64,000 bases of DNA from Methylocystis heyeri (GTDB taxonomy: Bacteria > Pseudomonadota > Alphaproteobacteria > Rhizobiales > Beijerinckiaceae): assembly GCF_004802635.2 (NCBI RefSeq), contig NZ_CP046052.1, positions 3,866,501 through 3,930,500 of the forward strand, written 5' to 3'. Shown here piece by piece: positions 1-8,165 of this stretch. The position numbers and the translations under genes are program-made. The notes beneath the pieces were generated by a model. The model did no database searches, was not told where the DNA came from, and saw only the letters and a list, made by a program, of their open reading frames with translations. The stretch's first letter is position 1. Every line of letters begins with the position of its first letter.

Positions 1-243
1 GAAAGCCTCGGAGACAAGGGATCTGGCCGTGATTTCCGCCAGCGGATGAAAGACGCCCGGGAGACCGCGCCGGCGCCGTCGGGCGACGAAGACGGTTCGC
101 ATTCCGGCGCCGGGGCCCAGCCGCCCGACTTCGGAAATGGGCCTCCCGGCGGTTTTGGCGGTCCGTTCGGACCCGGCGGCGGTTCGCCTCCCGGCGGTCT
201 TCCTGGGCCCGGGGGACCGGGGGGCGGTCCGCCAAGGCGCTGA
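1..243 (+). CDS. C-terminal end of a Pro/Gly-rich protein, cut by the window edge
   Basis: The frame is open from the first base to a TGA at 241-243, so this is the 3' end of a gene that begins outside the window. The visible 80 residues have a charged stretch followed by a tail made almost entirely of proline and glycine, ending in two arginines. Such tails are low-complexity and give no family. An ATG at 46 exists, but nothing marks it as a start. Function cannot be assigned from this piece. Confidence 0.5.
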   Translation, partial: ESLGDKGSGRDFRQRMKDARETAPAPSGDEDGSHSGAGAQPPDFGNGPPGGFGGPFGPGGGSPPGGLPGPGGPGGGPPRR

Positions 244-308
244 GCGCGCCTCCTCACCCGTTTTTTCTTATCGGAAATGACGATGAACCCGCCGTGCGGG
301 GTCTTGAC

Positions 309-351
309 GTGTGAAATTTACCCACGCATAGTTCGTGGGTAAATTTCACAC
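309..351. repeat. Perfect 18-bp inverted repeat with 7-nt loop
   Basis: Arms at 309-326 and 334-351 are exact reverse complements around a 7-base loop. The element lies in the gap between the truncated first gene and the outer-membrane barrel gene at 556. No T-tract follows, so it is not a standard intrinsic terminator. It could be a protein-binding palindrome, an mRNA-end hairpin or a dispersed repeat end. Its arm sequence differs from the palindromes near 4.8 and 39.0 kb. Confidence 0.8.
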
Positions 352-555
352 AAAGCGAAGACGACTGTCGCCGTCGCTTTACCGAAAACAGCAGACCCGG
401 CCCGCCGGGTCGGAAAAAACGGCCGCGACAACAAGCGGTCGTCTCGGCGGGCGGCTTCTAACCCCATCCGGTCGCCGACTTGTGGCCCGCCAGGCCTCGC
501 CCTGGCGGGCCACTGCCAATCCAGCCGAAAACCCAAAAGCAGGTATTTCACGCAA

Positions 556-1236
556 ATGAAGAAAGTCAGCCTCTCCATCCTCCCTCTGATCGCGCTCCTC
601 GGCCCGGCGAGCGCCGCCGATCTTCCGTCGCGCAAGACGGCTGTCGCGCCGCAGCCAGCGCCCGCCACGTCGTGGAACGGGTTGTATTTCGGTCTGAACC
701 TCGGCGGCGGATGGGCTCAACGGAGCGGGGGCGGCGTCGTGGGCGGCGGCCAGATCGGCTACAACTATCAATTGACCCCGCTGTTCGTGGTGGGTCTCGA
801 ATCCGATTTTCAGGGAACCAGCCTGTCCCTCTCCGGCAGGCGTCCGCCTCTGTTCGTTCCGACGGCCCTCGGCGCAGGCGCTGTTCCGCCATTCACGGGA
901 GCGCAGGGCGGGGGGGCTGTTCCGTGGTTCGGCACGGTGCGCGGACGCGTCGGGGTTCTGGCGCTGGGGCCGAGTCTGTTGCTGTACGGCACGGGCGGCT
1001 TCGCCTATGCGGGCGCGGGCGGCGGCGTCGCGACGGGCTGGACGGCGGGCGGCGGCGCCGAATGGGCTTTCGCGCGCAATTGGTCGGCGAAGGCGGAATA
1101 TCTCTTCAACGACGTATCGGGCGGCGGCGCGGGCGGCCCCGGCGGCGCCACGCGGGACGTAAGCTTTCATGTGGTTCGCGTCGGCGTCAATTACCGATTC
1201 GACGCCGGCGACTTGCTCGGCCGCACGAAATTCTGA
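556..1236 (+). CDS. Small outer-membrane beta-barrel protein (Omp25/Omp31-like porin family)
   Basis: 226 residues. An N-terminal signal peptide ends near ASAADLPSRK; the ADLPSRK start of the mature chain is typical of rhizobial Omp25/31-like barrels. Alternating aromatic and hydrophobic strands (WNGLYFGLNLGGGW, VGGGQIGYNYQ, GWTAGGGAEWAF) and a last strand close to the C-terminus (VVRVGVNYRF) fit an eight-stranded barrel. Glycine and valine content is very high. A longer paralogue lies at 23661-24500 and shares the PWFGTVRGRVG and LLLYGTGGFAY blocks. The exact role (structural, adhesion, small-solute passage) cannot be told from sequence. The start is the first ATG before an obvious signal peptide. 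Confidence 0.85.
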   Translation: MKKVSLSILPLIALLGPASAADLPSRKTAVAPQPAPATSWNGLYFGLNLGGGWAQRSGGGVVGGGQIGYNYQLTPLFVVGLESDFQGTSLSLSGRRPPLFVPTALGAGAVPPFTGAQGGGAVPWFGTVRGRVGVLALGPSLLLYGTGGFAYAGAGGGVATGWTAGGGAEWAFARNWSAKAEYLFNDVSGGGAGGPGGATRDVSFHVVRVGVNYRFDAGDLLGRTKF

Positions 1237-1558
1237 TCCGACTTCGGCGGGGTCAGGAGGCTGAACGACGGCGGCCGCCGCGCCGAAAGGCCGTGCAGTC
1301 CCCTTGTGGTCGCTGCGCGCTACCTTGGCCGCCGAGAGGAATGACGCGCCAGAAGCGGCCGATACGCGAGACCTCGAAGGCGACGAATGGATCGTCGCCT
1401 TCGCGAAAAAGGGGATGCTTCAACGCCCCTCGGACTTAAGGCCGGCATGCTGTTGGAGACGGCGAAGGCGCTCTTCGAACTCGGTGAGCAACGTACCGCG
1501 ACCTATTGCCAGCAATGATGTTCCATCACGGAACGGCGCAGGCCAACAATCTGATCGC
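1237..1558. other. Gap with no convincing gene
   Basis: No frame here combines a start, coding-like composition and a recognisable product. A plus-strand frame from about 1304 contains a short coding-looking stretch (DTRDLEGDEWIVAFAKKG) that soon dissolves into arginine-rich, shadow-like sequence, so gene debris is possible. Confidence 0.4.
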
Positions 1559-1750
1559 TCAGCGCTTTTCCTGCTCGCCCATTCTCTTTTCTAGGCTCAT
1601 GAGGTCCGACGCCACATCCGCGCGCAGCGATTTGACCTCGGAGCGGACGTCGGCGATCTCGCCGCGAAGACCATCCACTTTCGAGTCGATCTAGCGCAGC
1701 AGCGCTCGCGCGAAGCTCCAAACGAGGTCTTGTGAATTAAAGCAAAAAAG
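1559..1750 (-). pseudogene. Remnant of a short coiled-coil protein interrupted by an in-frame TAG
   Basis: Read on the minus strand, 1690 down to 1559 encodes 43 residues with heptad-like spacing (DGLRGEIADVRSEVKSLRA, then MSLEKRMGEQEKR) ending at TGA. Immediately upstream in the same frame is TAG (1691-1693), preceded by a hydrophobic stretch (QDLVWSFARALLR). A TAG-to-TGG change would join the two into a membrane-anchor plus coiled-coil protein. No start codon is evident for the downstream piece, so a decayed gene is the simplest reading. Short length keeps confidence low. Confidence 0.35.
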
Positions 1751-1838
1751 TGAGGCCGCTAATCACCCGCCCCGCCGCTTCGAGGCGACCCTCCCCGTCG
1801 AGGGAAGCGAAAGCGCCCTTCTCCCGATCGCCCGCGGC

Positions 1839-2369
1839 TCAGACCTTCTCGACCTGCGCGAATTCCAGTTCCACGGGGGTCGCGCGGCCGAAGATGGAGA
1901 CCGCGACCTTGAGGCGCGAGCGATCCTCGTCCACTTCCTCGACCACGCCGTTGAAGGAGGCGAAGGGGCCGTCGGCGACGCGCACCGTCTCGCCGACCTC
2001 GAAGGAAATGGTGGCCTTGGGACGTTCGACGCCCTCGGCGACCTGACCCTTGATGCGCCTGGCCTCGTCCTCGCTGATCGGCATCGGCTTGTTGTCGGCG
2101 CCGAGAAAGCCCGTAACCTTGGGCGTGTTCTTGATCAGAGAGAAAACCTGGTCGGTGAGGTCGCATTTCACCAGCACATAGCCGGGGAAAAACTTTCTTT
2201 CAGTGTTCACTTTGCGACCGCGCCGCACTTCGACCACATGCTCGGTGGGCACGAGAATTTCTTCGAAGCGTTCCAGGCAGTTTCGCTGCGCGGCCTGCTC
2301 GCGAATGGAGTCCGCCACCTTCTTTTCGAAGTTGGAGTAGGCGTGGACGATGTACCACCGCATGGTCAT
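1839..2369 (-). CDS. nusG: Transcription termination/antitermination factor NusG
   Basis: 176 residues, normal for alphaproteobacterial NusG. The N-terminal NGN domain starts MRWYIVHAYSNFEKKV and includes the conserved FFPGYVLVKC segment; the C-terminal KOW domain is around residues 120-155 (GETVRVADGPFASFNGVVEEVD). NusG binds RNA polymerase, suppresses pausing and couples to Rho or ribosomal protein S10. It follows secE by 30 bases on the same strand, the usual pairing. The expected downstream rplK-rplA genes are not present; the operon ends here at a non-coding gap. Start could be the first ATG or the MRW ATG two codons later. Confidence 0.97.
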   Translation of the reverse strand: MTMRWYIVHAYSNFEKKVADSIREQAAQRNCLERFEEILVPTEHVVEVRRGRKVNTERKFFPGYVLVKCDLTDQVFSLIKNTPKVTGFLGADNKPMPISEDEARRIKGQVAEGVERPKATISFEVGETVRVADGPFASFNGVVEEVDEDRSRLKVAVSIFGRATPVELEFAQVEKV

Positions 2370-2399
2370 GGCGCTGAATCGGCTCCTGAAAAGCGAAAA

Positions 2400-2591
2400 C
2401 TATTTTCCGACCTGAAGCATGAGACCCACGCCGAGACGCAAGGCCCAGTCGACCACCACGAAGAACAGGCTCGCGGCGATCACCATGAGGACAACCAGTC
2501 CGGTGGTGATCAGGGTTTCGCGGCGCGAAGGCCATGTGACCTTCTTCGCCTCGGAACGAACCTCCTGGAGGAACTGTATCGGATTGGCCAT
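2400..2591 (-). CDS. secE: Preprotein translocase subunit SecE
   Basis: 63 residues from MANPIQFLQEVRSEAKKVTW, the standard bacterial SecE opening. One transmembrane helix follows (residues about 33-58), the minimal single-span form found outside enterobacteria. With SecY and SecG it forms the inner-membrane export channel. The open frame extends 19 codons upstream, but conservation starts at this ATG. It is transcribed ahead of nusG with a 30-base spacer, indicating a secE-nusG operon. Confidence 0.95.
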   Translation of the reverse strand: MANPIQFLQEVRSEAKKVTWPSRRETLITTGLVVLMVIAASLFFVVVDWALRLGVGLMLQVGK

Positions 2592-2927
2592 GGGGACTTG
2601 CCTGACGCCCTGGAGTTTCATGAACGGGAGCCGTCGCCGGCTCCGCAAAACAAATCGCGGCGCGGAGCCTGCCGGCCGCGCGCCACGGAAGCCGATTTAT
2701 AACGGCTTCCCTCCGCGCCGCCAAGCGGAATTTTCGGTCATGCGAAATCCGCTCGATTTAAGCCGTATAACGCCGCCGCCCGCATTCTCGTCGCAAGTCC
2801 AACTACAGATTCGGCGCAATGCGCTCGGGCGAAGCCGCGGCTCTTTTCCGCGAGGGGGGCGCGGGTGTATTCGATGTCCGGGAAAACACGCCAGCGCTCG
2901 ATCGGAGCGCGAATTGAAAGCGATGAC

Positions 2928-3749
2928 ATGGGTTCCGGCGCGGTTGCAGAGGCGGATGTCGGCGCAGGCGGCGAACAGCCGACATCGCCAAAATCGCTGG
3001 CTTTTTTGTCCTCCGGGGCGCCGGAGGCCGAGGAGGCGAGAGAGCGGCTGGTCGCCAAATATGGCGAGGTCGCTCCGGAGGACGCCGACTGCATCGTCGC
3101 GCTCGGCGGCGACGGCCTCATGCTGCGCACGCTTCATCGCTTCCTGGGCGACGGCAAGCCGATCTACGGCATGAATCGCGGCTCGGTCGGATTTCTGATG
3201 AATCAATATCGCGAGTCGGGGCTGCGCAAGCGGATCGGGGCGGCGAAGCGCTCGATCATTCATCCGCTTCTCATGCATGCGGTCGACGGCCAGGGCGGGG
3301 AGTTCCGGGCCCACGCCATCAACGACGTCTCCCTGCTGCGCCAGACCTCCCAGATCGCCAAGCTGAGGATACTCGTGAACGACAAGGAGGCCATGGCCGA
3401 GCTCGTCGCCGACGGCGTGCTGGTCGCGACTCCGGCGGGCTCGACCGCCTATAATCTTTCCGCGCACGGGCCGATTCTTCCGCTCAACGCGCCGCTGATG
3501 GCCCTCACCCCGATCTCCGCTTTCCGGCCGCGCCGCTGGCACGGAGCGCTTCTTCCGGACGACGCCAGGGTGCGGCTGGAGGTGCTCGAAGCCGACAAAA
3601 GGCCGGTCTCGGTCGTGGCGGACCATGACGAGTTCCGCGACGTCGCGAGCGTGGATATCGAGATGGACCACGCCACCTCGCTGGTGCTGCTGCATGATCC
3701 CGGCCATTCTCTGGAGGATCGCATCCTGCGCGAGCAGTTCGGCTATTGA
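2928..3749 (+). CDS. nadK: NAD kinase
   Basis: About 273 residues. It phosphorylates NAD to NADP in the cytosol. The family GGDG motif (VALGGDGLMLRTLH), the NRGSVGFLMN block, and the later TPAGSTAYNLSAHGPI loop and ITPISAF-like strand are all present. The frame extends further upstream to 2865; ATG 2928 is preferred because the chain before it is low-complexity and unlike the family, but the start is uncertain. Its 3' end overlaps the convergent lipocalin gene by 7 bases (3743-3749). Confidence 0.93.
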   Translation: MGSGAVAEADVGAGGEQPTSPKSLAFLSSGAPEAEEARERLVAKYGEVAPEDADCIVALGGDGLMLRTLHRFLGDGKPIYGMNRGSVGFLMNQYRESGLRKRIGAAKRSIIHPLLMHAVDGQGGEFRAHAINDVSLLRQTSQIAKLRILVNDKEAMAELVADGVLVATPAGSTAYNLSAHGPILPLNAPLMALTPISAFRPRRWHGALLPDDARVRLEVLEADKRPVSVVADHDEFRDVASVDIEMDHATSLVLLHDPGHSLEDRILREQFGY

Positions 3750-4828
3750 GAATAGCCCGTCATTTCCAGATAGCCTTCGCCCTGATGCGAGCCTGAAAAG
3801 CTGATCGGGCCTTCCCAATAGGGAAATCTGGTCCCCATCCAGCTCGAAGGGTTGAGCGGCGCGGTCTCGATATCGAGGCCGTGGCTTCGAACCCCGAGGC
3901 GCCAGCGGGTCGGCAGCGTCGCGGCCTCCAGCCGGGTCTCGGCCAGCGGCTCGATCGAAATGTCGCCGGGGCCCAGTTGCTGCGATTCGCCTGTGGCCGA
4001 AATCCAGTTTCCGGTGAGAAAATTGCGCCCCGTGACGCTCCGCAGACGGAAAAGCATCAGTTTCTCGTTCCCAGGAAGATGCAGCGCAAACCAGTCCCAG
4101 CCCTTTTGCTCGGGGGCGAGATATTGCCCGCTCCATTCGCGGTCCATCCAGGCCCGGCCGGAAACTCTCACCGGCTTTCCATGCAACCGGATCTCGCCTT
4201 CGACGGCGTAGAATGGCTCGCTGAAATAATAGGAGGCCTGCCCGGTCTCCGACTTTTGGCTGTAGCCGCGGTCGCCCTGGGCGACCGGACCCTTTTCGGA
4301 GGTCAGCGCAAGCTTGTAAGAGAAACCGTTTCCTTCGGCGGCGACGGAGAGCCGGGATATTCCCTCTCCTGGCGCCTTCATCGACCAGTCGTCGATGAAG
4401 GCCTCGAAAGGTTCGGCGCTCACGCCGGCTTGGCCAATGCCCCCGCGTGCAAAAGTCTCGGCGAAAAGATGTTCGCTTGCGCTCGTCGCCGCGGCGTGGC
4501 CCATGAAGATGGCGCCGCTCTCCCAGCCGGTTCCTTCCGGCCCAGGAGCCAGCCCCACGCGAAACAGCGTCCATTGCGCGCCATAAGCGGCGCCGGCGCG
4601 GTCGTGGAGGTTGGCGGTCAGATACCACCATTCGACGCGAAAACCCGGATGGGCGCCGTAATCGCGCGGAAAGGCCAGCTCCACGCCCGGCGTCGCCGTC
4701 AAATATCCCGGCGCGTTCCGACCCAGCCCGCGAATCTCCCCGGCTCCCGCGGAGAGGGAGGCGAGGCAGAGCATTGCGGCGAGACCGGTGGAGTATTTCC
4801 GGTTCAGATTGAACCGGAAATACTCCAT
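3743..4828 (-). CDS. Lipocalin-like protein, AttH / carotenoid 1,2-hydratase (CrtC-like) family
   Basis: 361 residues from ATG 4828. After a signal-like N-terminus (LAAMLCLASLSAGAG) comes the family hallmark HPGFRVEWWYLTANLHD, then QWTLFR, and in the second half WMDREWSGQYLAPEQKGWDWF. These are typical of the two-lipocalin-fold AttH/CrtC superfamily. No carotenoid genes are nearby; the partners are an FtsX-type permease and ATPase immediately upstream, matching an AttEFGH-like exporter set, so the protein probably handles a lipid-like cargo in the periplasm. The start codon and first 13 or so codons lie inside a dispersed repeat (4790-4896). An in-frame ATG at 4903 would overlap the permease stop, and another lies at 4774. 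Confidence 0.85.
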   Translation of the reverse strand: MEYFRFNLNRKYSTGLAAMLCLASLSAGAGEIRGLGRNAPGYLTATPGVELAFPRDYGAHPGFRVEWWYLTANLHDRAGAAYGAQWTLFRVGLAPGPEGTGWESGAIFMGHAAATSASEHLFAETFARGGIGQAGVSAEPFEAFIDDWSMKAPGEGISRLSVAAEGNGFSYKLALTSEKGPVAQGDRGYSQKSETGQASYYFSEPFYAVEGEIRLHGKPVRVSGRAWMDREWSGQYLAPEQKGWDWFALHLPGNEKLMLFRLRSVTGRNFLTGNWISATGESQQLGPGDISIEPLAETRLEAATLPTRWRLGVRSHGLDIETAPLNPSSWMGTRFPYWEGPISFSGSHQGEGYLEMTGYSQ

Positions 4829-4896
4829 GATTCCTTGTTCGATCGTGTTTTCTTCACACAAACCGGCGTCGACTCCGCTTGAAAACACTTTTCTAG
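4790..4896 (-). repeat. Dispersed repeat copy with perfect terminal inverted repeat, overlapping the start of the lipocalin gene
   Basis: Read on the minus strand from about 4896, the sequence aligns with the copies at 19775, 24663 and 38899: a GTTTTCAAGCGGAGTCGACG-like head matching GTTTCCAGC..GAAGTGGACG, a GCCGG block, a GAAAACACG block, AACAA, then GAGTATTTC starting the terminal palindrome. The palindrome arms are 4789-4806 and 4810-4827 (18 bp, 3-base loop). It begins right at the TAG of the permease gene (4893-4895), and its palindrome encodes the N-region of the lipocalin signal peptide. Confidence 0.75.
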
Positions 4897-7337
4897 CGTT
4901 CACTGGCGAACACTCTCAGGAGATCGACGGGCTCCCTGCGGGCCAGCCTGATCGCGGGCCAAAGCGCCGCCGCCAAAGCGGTTGCGAGAGCGACGGCGAA
5001 GATCTGCGCCCATTGGGCTGGAAAGGCATGGAAGGGCAACCGCCAGCCGAAGGCTGCGACATTCACCACCGCGACGAGGCACCAGGACATGAACAGGCCG
5101 AGCGGCAGGGCGCAGAATGCTACGGCGCAGGCGAAGACCAGGGCGCGGATCAGCTCGAGCCCGGCGAGGCGGCGCCTGGATACGCCGAGGGCCCAGACCG
5201 GCGCCAATTGGGCGAGGCGCATTTCGCCGATGGTCAGCAGGCTGAAGAGAAGCGCGGTCGCCGAGATGATCAGGGTCAGGACGTTCAGCGCCGCGGTGAC
5301 GGCGAAGGTGCGCTCGAAGATCGAAAGAGACAATTGCTTGACATAGGCCTGATCGACGAGGCGCGCGAGCAGGGGGCCGATCTCCTCCTGCATGTCGCGG
5401 ATGAGGCCGGCGGCTTTTTCCTGGGCGACCCGTAGACTGTAGTTTATGCGGGGCGCATGCGGCCATTGACGTTCGAATGCGGCGGCGTCGACGCGCAGCT
5501 GCCCGAAAGGATTTCCGTAATCGGCATAGACGCCGACCACCGCGACGCGCCGGATTCCGGCCTCGGTCGGAACGTCGACGGCGTCGCCGAGGCCGAGCTT
5601 GAGGCGGCGGGCGAGCTGTTCGCTGATCAAAGCCGCGTCGCCTCGCGCCAGACGATCCCACGCGCCTTCGCTCTGCTCCAGCAAGGGGAAATGCTCCCGG
5701 TAGGTCTGGTGCGGGCGCATCGCGAAAACCTCCGCAGGCCAGGGATCGATTTTGGTCCTGGTCCTCCATGCCGGCAAGATCGCCTCGACCTCGGGGCGAC
5801 GCCGCAGCCAGTCCTCGATCTTTGCCGCTGCCGCGTCGTCTCTCGCCTCGAAATAGACCTCGGCGATCAATCTTTCATCCAGCCAGCGCGTGAAGGAGAC
5901 GCGGAAGCCTTCCACCATTCCGCCGACGCCGATATCGGCGGCGAGCGCGATCAGAAGGGACATCAACGCAAGGGAAAGACCGGGCAGCTGCTGGCGGCCG
6001 TCGCTCCAGAACCATTGCGCGATCGGACCCTTGGAGCACTTTTCGCCGAGGCGCAGCGCGCCGTCGACGACCACGGGCAGGATAAGGGCCGCGCCCACCA
6101 ATCCGCCGGCGATCAGGGCGAAGCCGGCCGCGAGTCCCTGGCCGAAGGCCGACAGGGCGAGGGCGCCTGCGATGGCGGCCGCTCCCAAGAGCGCCTGCCG
6201 CCGAAGATAATGGCGGTGGGCCTCTCGCCACGCCTGCGGCCGGGTCGCCAATATCGGCAGGCGGAAGGCCCGGAACAAGCCGCCCGCCGCTGCGCTCAGG
6301 GCGCCGGCGAGCGCCATCGCTAGTCCCGAGACGATCCAGCCGGGCTGGAGCTGGAGCCGCGCCGAAACCGAGGCCCCGTAGAGGCTGTCGAGGGTCGAAG
6401 CGACGTTGGGCAGCAGGGCCTCCGCCATCCAATAGCCCAGAACGAGGCCTGCGCCCCCGGCCGCGACGGTCAGGACCAAGAGCTCGAGGAGCATCGCGCC
6501 GACGAGCGCCCCCGCCGATACGCCGACTGCGCGAATGGCGCGGATTGCAGCGATGCGCTGTTCGAAAGCGAGGCCGAAAGCGGCGTGAACGATGAACAGC
6601 CCCACCAGAAAAGAAAGCAGCGCAAAAGCCGTCAGATTGAGGTGAAAACTATCGGTCAGGCGCGAGAGATCGCTGGTCTCTTCGGGCTGCGCGATGCGGA
6701 GCGCGTCGCCGACGATTTCACCGAGAGGCGTTTGGCCTTCGGCCTCGACGACCAGTTTCGTCAATTGCCCGGGTCGGTTCAGAAGCTTCTGCGCCACGCC
6801 GACGTCGACGACGAGCGCCCCCGGCGGCGCCTCGGGGAGGGCCTGCGCCTGTGGCAGGGCGGGCGTTCGGTTTTGGGGCGGCGCTTCGAGCTGGAAGCTC
6901 CGGAGCGTTTCCGGCGCAGCGTAGCCGATTCCGGGCGGGGTCAGGAATTTTTCCAGGCTGACCCCGCGGGAGAGCCCGGCGAGCCGGGCGCCATGGGGCA
7001 GCGTGAGCGGCTCGACGCCGATGATGCGCAGGTTTTTTTCGCCGAGGCGGATCGTCCCTTCGAGGACCGGCGAGACTTTCCAGCCCGCTCGGCGCAGCTT
7101 CACATAGTCGCTCTGCGCAATCATGCCTCCATTGGGCGCGACCAGAGTCCGTGTGCCGGGGCCGTCGACCGCCGCGGCGGCCTCGGCGTAGCTTTGGCGG
7201 GCCTGGGCGTTGAGGGCCTGTACGCCGCTCCAAAGCGCCGTTGCGATAGAGAGGCCGACGAGGAGCGCCGCGAGATTGAGCGGATGGCGGCGCCAATGGG
7301 CGAGCAGCGCAAGAAGGACCCAAATATTCCGCTTCAT
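4893..7337 (-). CDS. ABC transporter permease, FtsX/MacB-type, two FtsX domains
   Basis: 814 residues starting MKRNIWVLLALLAHW. A first membrane helix (LNLAALLVGLSIATALWSGV) is followed by a periplasmic domain, then three clustered helices about residues 250-370, a second long stretch with paired helices (LLGAAAIAGALALSAFGQG), another periplasmic domain and a final three-helix group (VTAALNVLTLIISATALLF; ACAVAFCALPLGLF). This duplicated FtsX layout is that of AttF/G- and LolC/E-like exporters that extract or export hydrophobic substrates. The start ATG overlaps the ATPase stop by four bases (ATGA, 7334-7337), showing translational coupling. The frame is open further upstream, but that part is antisense to the ATPase. 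Confidence 0.9.
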   Translation of the reverse strand: MKRNIWVLLALLAHWRRHPLNLAALLVGLSIATALWSGVQALNAQARQSYAEAAAAVDGPGTRTLVAPNGGMIAQSDYVKLRRAGWKVSPVLEGTIRLGEKNLRIIGVEPLTLPHGARLAGLSRGVSLEKFLTPPGIGYAAPETLRSFQLEAPPQNRTPALPQAQALPEAPPGALVVDVGVAQKLLNRPGQLTKLVVEAEGQTPLGEIVGDALRIAQPEETSDLSRLTDSFHLNLTAFALLSFLVGLFIVHAAFGLAFEQRIAAIRAIRAVGVSAGALVGAMLLELLVLTVAAGGAGLVLGYWMAEALLPNVASTLDSLYGASVSARLQLQPGWIVSGLAMALAGALSAAAGGLFRAFRLPILATRPQAWREAHRHYLRRQALLGAAAIAGALALSAFGQGLAAGFALIAGGLVGAALILPVVVDGALRLGEKCSKGPIAQWFWSDGRQQLPGLSLALMSLLIALAADIGVGGMVEGFRVSFTRWLDERLIAEVYFEARDDAAAAKIEDWLRRRPEVEAILPAWRTRTKIDPWPAEVFAMRPHQTYREHFPLLEQSEGAWDRLARGDAALISEQLARRLKLGLGDAVDVPTEAGIRRVAVVGVYADYGNPFGQLRVDAAAFERQWPHAPRINYSLRVAQEKAAGLIRDMQEEIGPLLARLVDQAYVKQLSLSIFERTFAVTAALNVLTLIISATALLFSLLTIGEMRLAQLAPVWALGVSRRRLAGLELIRALVFACAVAFCALPLGLFMSWCLVAVVNVAAFGWRLPFHAFPAQWAQIFAVALATALAAALWPAIRLARREPVDLLRVFASER

Positions 7338-8059
7338 CGCGCCGCTCGCGCCTTGCGGCCGGGCGCGTCTTCCTCGATGGCGACGCCGCAGGAAAGACAG
7401 GCCTGCCGATCGAGCCGTGCGGCGAGACGGGCGCTGTGCGTCACCATCAAAAAGGCGCATCCGGTCGCCGCCACCAGCTCCAGCGCGAGACCGAGCACCG
7501 CGTCGCCGGTCGCTTCGTCCAGATTGCCGGTCGGCTCGTCTGCGAGCAGGAGGCGGGGCCGCACGGCGAGCGCGCGGCCGATGGCGACCCTTTGTTGCTG
7601 CCCGCCGGAGAGTTGTTCCGGATAGCGCGTAAGGAGGGCGCCGAGGCCCAGGCGCTCGGTGAGCTCTTCGAGCCACTGCGGGTCGAAGCGTCCCGATATC
7701 CTGGCCTGAAAGGCGAGATTGGCTCGCACGTCGAGGCTGGAAATGAGGTTGAACTGCTGAAATACGACGCCGAGGGTCTTACAGCGAAGGGCGGCCTGTT
7801 CGGCCTCCGCCAGCCGGGAAATCGGCGCGCCGTCGAGCCGGATTTCGCCTGAATCGGGACGGTCGAGCGCGCCGATAAGATGGAGCAGCGTACTTTTGCC
7901 GCTGCCGGATTCGCCCATCAGGGCGAGGCTTTCGCCCTCGGTCAGCGTCAGCGCCGCTCCTTTGAGGATTTCGAGCGGTCCCTGCGGCGAGGGATAGGTC
8001 TTTCTCAAATCCTCGACCTGCAGCAAAGGCCGGGGCTGAGGTTTATCTGGTGGCGTCAT
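7334..8059 (-). CDS. ABC transporter ATP-binding protein (LolD/MacB-like)
   Basis: 241 residues from MTPPDKPQPRPLLQVEDLRKTY. Walker A GESGSGKST, Q-loop VVFQQFNL, signature LSGGQQQR, Walker B LLLADEPTGNLD and the H-loop (VTHS) are all intact. The ADEPTGNLD form is typical of the LolD/FtsE/MacB group that energises FtsX-type permeases, which fits the coupled downstream gene. First gene of a three-gene unit (ATPase, permease, lipocalin) resembling attEFGH. The reading frame extends upstream to 8212 without family similarity. Confidence 0.95.
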   Translation of the reverse strand: MTPPDKPQPRPLLQVEDLRKTYPSPQGPLEILKGAALTLTEGESLALMGESGSGKSTLLHLIGALDRPDSGEIRLDGAPISRLAEAEQAALRCKTLGVVFQQFNLISSLDVRANLAFQARISGRFDPQWLEELTERLGLGALLTRYPEQLSGGQQQRVAIGRALAVRPRLLLADEPTGNLDEATGDAVLGLALELVAATGCAFLMVTHSARLAARLDRQACLSCGVAIEEDAPGRKARAAR

Positions 8060-8165
8060 GTCGGGGGCCGCCGATCTGGCTGGATGGCGGCATAGGCCTA
8101 CCACGTCCCGAGAAGGGGCTCCATTGCGGAATGCGCCAGGCCCCAGGGGCGGCGAGAAAACCGCA

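Noticed and set aside
2600-2760. tRNA-Trp expected upstream of secE
   Set aside because: No cloverleaf with a CCA anticodon could be folded in this stretch on either strand.
2697-4631. A 644-codon minus-strand frame opposite nadK and inside the lipocalin gene region
   Set aside because: It conflicts with two recognised genes and is arginine-rich, shadow-like sequence.
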